Source: Kozakia baliensis | GTDB taxonomy: Bacteria > Pseudomonadota > Alphaproteobacteria > Acetobacterales > Acetobacteraceae | Direction of reading: 5' to 3' | DNA length: 64,000 bases | NCBI RefSeq assembly: GCF_001787335.1 | Contig: NZ_CP014674.1 | Span: 2,150,501-2,214,500, forward strand | In this document: positions 62,970 to 64,000 of the stretch, one piece after another | Position numbering within the stretch: the first letter of the stretch is position 1 | Layout of the letters: each line of letters begins with the position of its first letter | Program-made: the position numbers and the translations under genes | The notes under the pieces: generated by a model | The model's input: the letters and a program-made list of their open reading frames with translations, nothing else | Database searches by the model: none | Told to the model about the DNA's origin: nothing

Positions 62970-64000
62970 TTACGCCCCGGCGATGCGCTCCACCAGCGCA
63001 TCGTACTGGTTCAAATACTCATTTAACGACAACTTCTTTTCAGCTTCGGCCCGTGCCGCTTTTCTCAAGCGCCGGGCCAATTTTTTATCTTCCAATATTT
63101 CCAGAACGCCGCGCGCTATTTCCTGTGGCTCAAGAAAAGGAACCAACAGCCCGGTTTCACGGTCCTTGATAAATTCCTCTACCGGTTCGGTCCGGCTCCC
63201 CACGATCGCGCAGCCCGTCGCCATCGCTTCGCGCAGCGACCAGGACGCGACAAACGGATAGGTCAGATAAACATGCGCGTCCGAACGCCGCAGCAATGTG
63301 CGGAACGTGTCGTAATCCACCTTGCCGACGAAATGCACACGAGAGAGATCGAGCCGTCCTTCCAACTCATGCAACAGCACTTCGCGCCAACATCCTTGCG
63401 CCGGACGCGGGCCATAACTGGTGCGATCTCCTCCGACCAGAATGATCTTCGCATCCGGTCGCGCATCCAGAATATAAGGCAAGGCTCGCATGAAGCTGTG
63501 GTAACCACGATACGGCTCAAGATCGCGTGCAACATACGTAATCAGCTTATCTTTCGGCCCGACCGGCACATCCGCGATTTTCAGAGACCGTTTGAAGATG
63601 GCTGGCTCGGGAGCGCAAAGCTCCAGATTAACGCCCTCACGCAGAAGCGAAATGTTCGGCTGCGCCCATTCGGGATACGTATTGCGCTGGAATTCGGTCG
63701 GCGTCTGCCCGTAACCCGGCAAATTCAACGCCAATAGATTGATGGTGTTTTTCACGCGCACATTCGGCAAGAGCGCAGGGGATGGTGGAAATTCAGGGTC
63801 GAACCCGACATCGTATTTATCGGTATGATAGAAAAACTCGAAATATCCCAAAATCGGCGTTTCAGGATAAACATCGACGATATTGAGTAATTCACCCCAA
63901 CCATGATGCCCAATGATGATATCGGGTACATAACCCAGGGATTTCAACGTGGTCGCCGCCCGAGCAACAGCTTCGGCACGCCCCAACCCCATTTCCAGCT
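62970..64000 (-). CDS. Family 4 glycosyltransferase, cut by the right edge
   Basis: About 343 C-terminal codons are visible; the start is beyond 64000. The part seen holds IIIGHHGWGELLNIVDVYPETPILGYFEFFYH, a mark of the GT4 group 4_3 N-terminal domain, then the GT-B C-terminal half with LITYVARDLEPYRGYHSFMRALP, AKIILVGGDRTSYG, VHFVGKVDYDTF and the EX7E-type EAMATGCAIVGSRTEPVEE. It probably adds a sugar from a nucleotide donor to a surface polysaccharide. It converges with the OprB gene seven bases away. Confidence 0.88.
   Translation of the reverse strand, partial: LEMGLGRAEAVARAATTLKSLGYVPDIIIGHHGWGELLNIVDVYPETPILGYFEFFYHTDKYDVGFDPEFPPSPALLPNVRVKNTINLLALNLPGYGQTPTEFQRNTYPEWAQPNISLLREGVNLELCAPEPAIFKRSLKIADVPVGPKDKLITYVARDLEPYRGYHSFMRALPYILDARPDAKIILVGGDRTSYGPRPAQGCWREVLLHELEGRLDLSRVHFVGKVDYDTFRTLLRRSDAHVYLTYPFVASWSLREAMATGCAIVGSRTEPVEEFIKDRETGLLVPFLEPQEIARGVLEILEDKKLARRLRKAARAEAEKKLSLNEYLNQYDALVERIAGA

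Overview
The window is about 57% GC and looks like the chromosome of an alphaproteobacterium. An acetic acid bacterium (Acetobacteraceae) is the most likely source. This rests on the circularly permuted two-piece tmRNA, an SspB of the alpha type, a tRNA-Arg(CCU) gene interrupted by a group I intron, ThyX, the flagellar set fliL-fliM-DUF6468-motE, an OprB-type sugar porin, a DhaKL dihydroxyacetone kinase and a periplasmic aldose 1-epimerase. No phage, plasmid, insertion-sequence or CRISPR signature was seen, so this is mostly core genome with a few decayed genes.

Layout. 1-1.0 kb: N-terminal part of a SARP/BTAD-type regulator. 1.3-1.6 kb: tRNA-Arg(CCU) with its intron. 1.6-6.1 kb: small membrane protein, AEC transporter, LMW phosphatase plus fructosamine-kinase pair, dihydroxyacetone kinase. 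6.3-11.3 kb: flagellar operon fliL-fliM-DUF6468-motE-large TPR protein on the minus strand. 11.5-17.6 kb: SLT/SPOR transglycosylase, amino-acid permease, dicarboxylate symporter, S9 peptidase. 17.7-24.5 kb: phosphate regulon (pstS, a divergent membrane protein, then the operon pstC-pstA-pstB-phoU-phoB-phoR). 24.6-25.6 kb: dead glycosyltransferase gene. 25.6-30.2 kb: MFS pump, HpxZ/AtzH-like protein, Dps, aldo/keto reductase, topoisomerase IB. 30.2-33.5 kb: ahpC-ahpF with divergent oxyR. 33.5-37.0 kb: lipoprotein transglycosylase, small proteins, thyX, then ssrA followed at once by sspB. 37.1-42.6 kb: AbrB transporter, VOC protein, porin, LtrA. 42.7-46.6 kb: overlapping queuosine chain queA-tgt-queG with two small genes. 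46.6-53.7 kb: His-rich aquaporin, TerB/DnaJ protein, lipoprotein, MFS pump, aldose epimerase, mlaA-mlaC. 53.8-56.8 kb: HPP pseudogene, GNAT acetyltransferase, ettA, a CAU-anticodon tRNA. 56.8-57.7 kb: a gene-free stretch. 57.7-64 kb: FUSC transporter, DUF2501-like protein, Rdx protein, ppa, OprB porin, and a glycosyltransferase cut by the right edge.

How genes work together. PhoB and PhoR should control both pst units through PHO boxes, one of which is clearly visible upstream of pstS. OxyR should control the divergent ahpC-ahpF, next door to Dps. The trans-translation tag RNA and SspB, the adaptor that hands tagged proteins to ClpXP, sit side by side. QueA, Tgt and QueG perform successive steps of queuosine-tRNA synthesis. 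The most unusual items are the intron-bearing tRNA, an aquaporin with a tandem His-Pro repeat at its N terminus, a FliM without its CheY-binding peptide, two transporter genes preceded by tiny stop/start-overlapping ORFs, paired palindromes between pstS and the S9 peptidase gene, and two clear pseudogenes.
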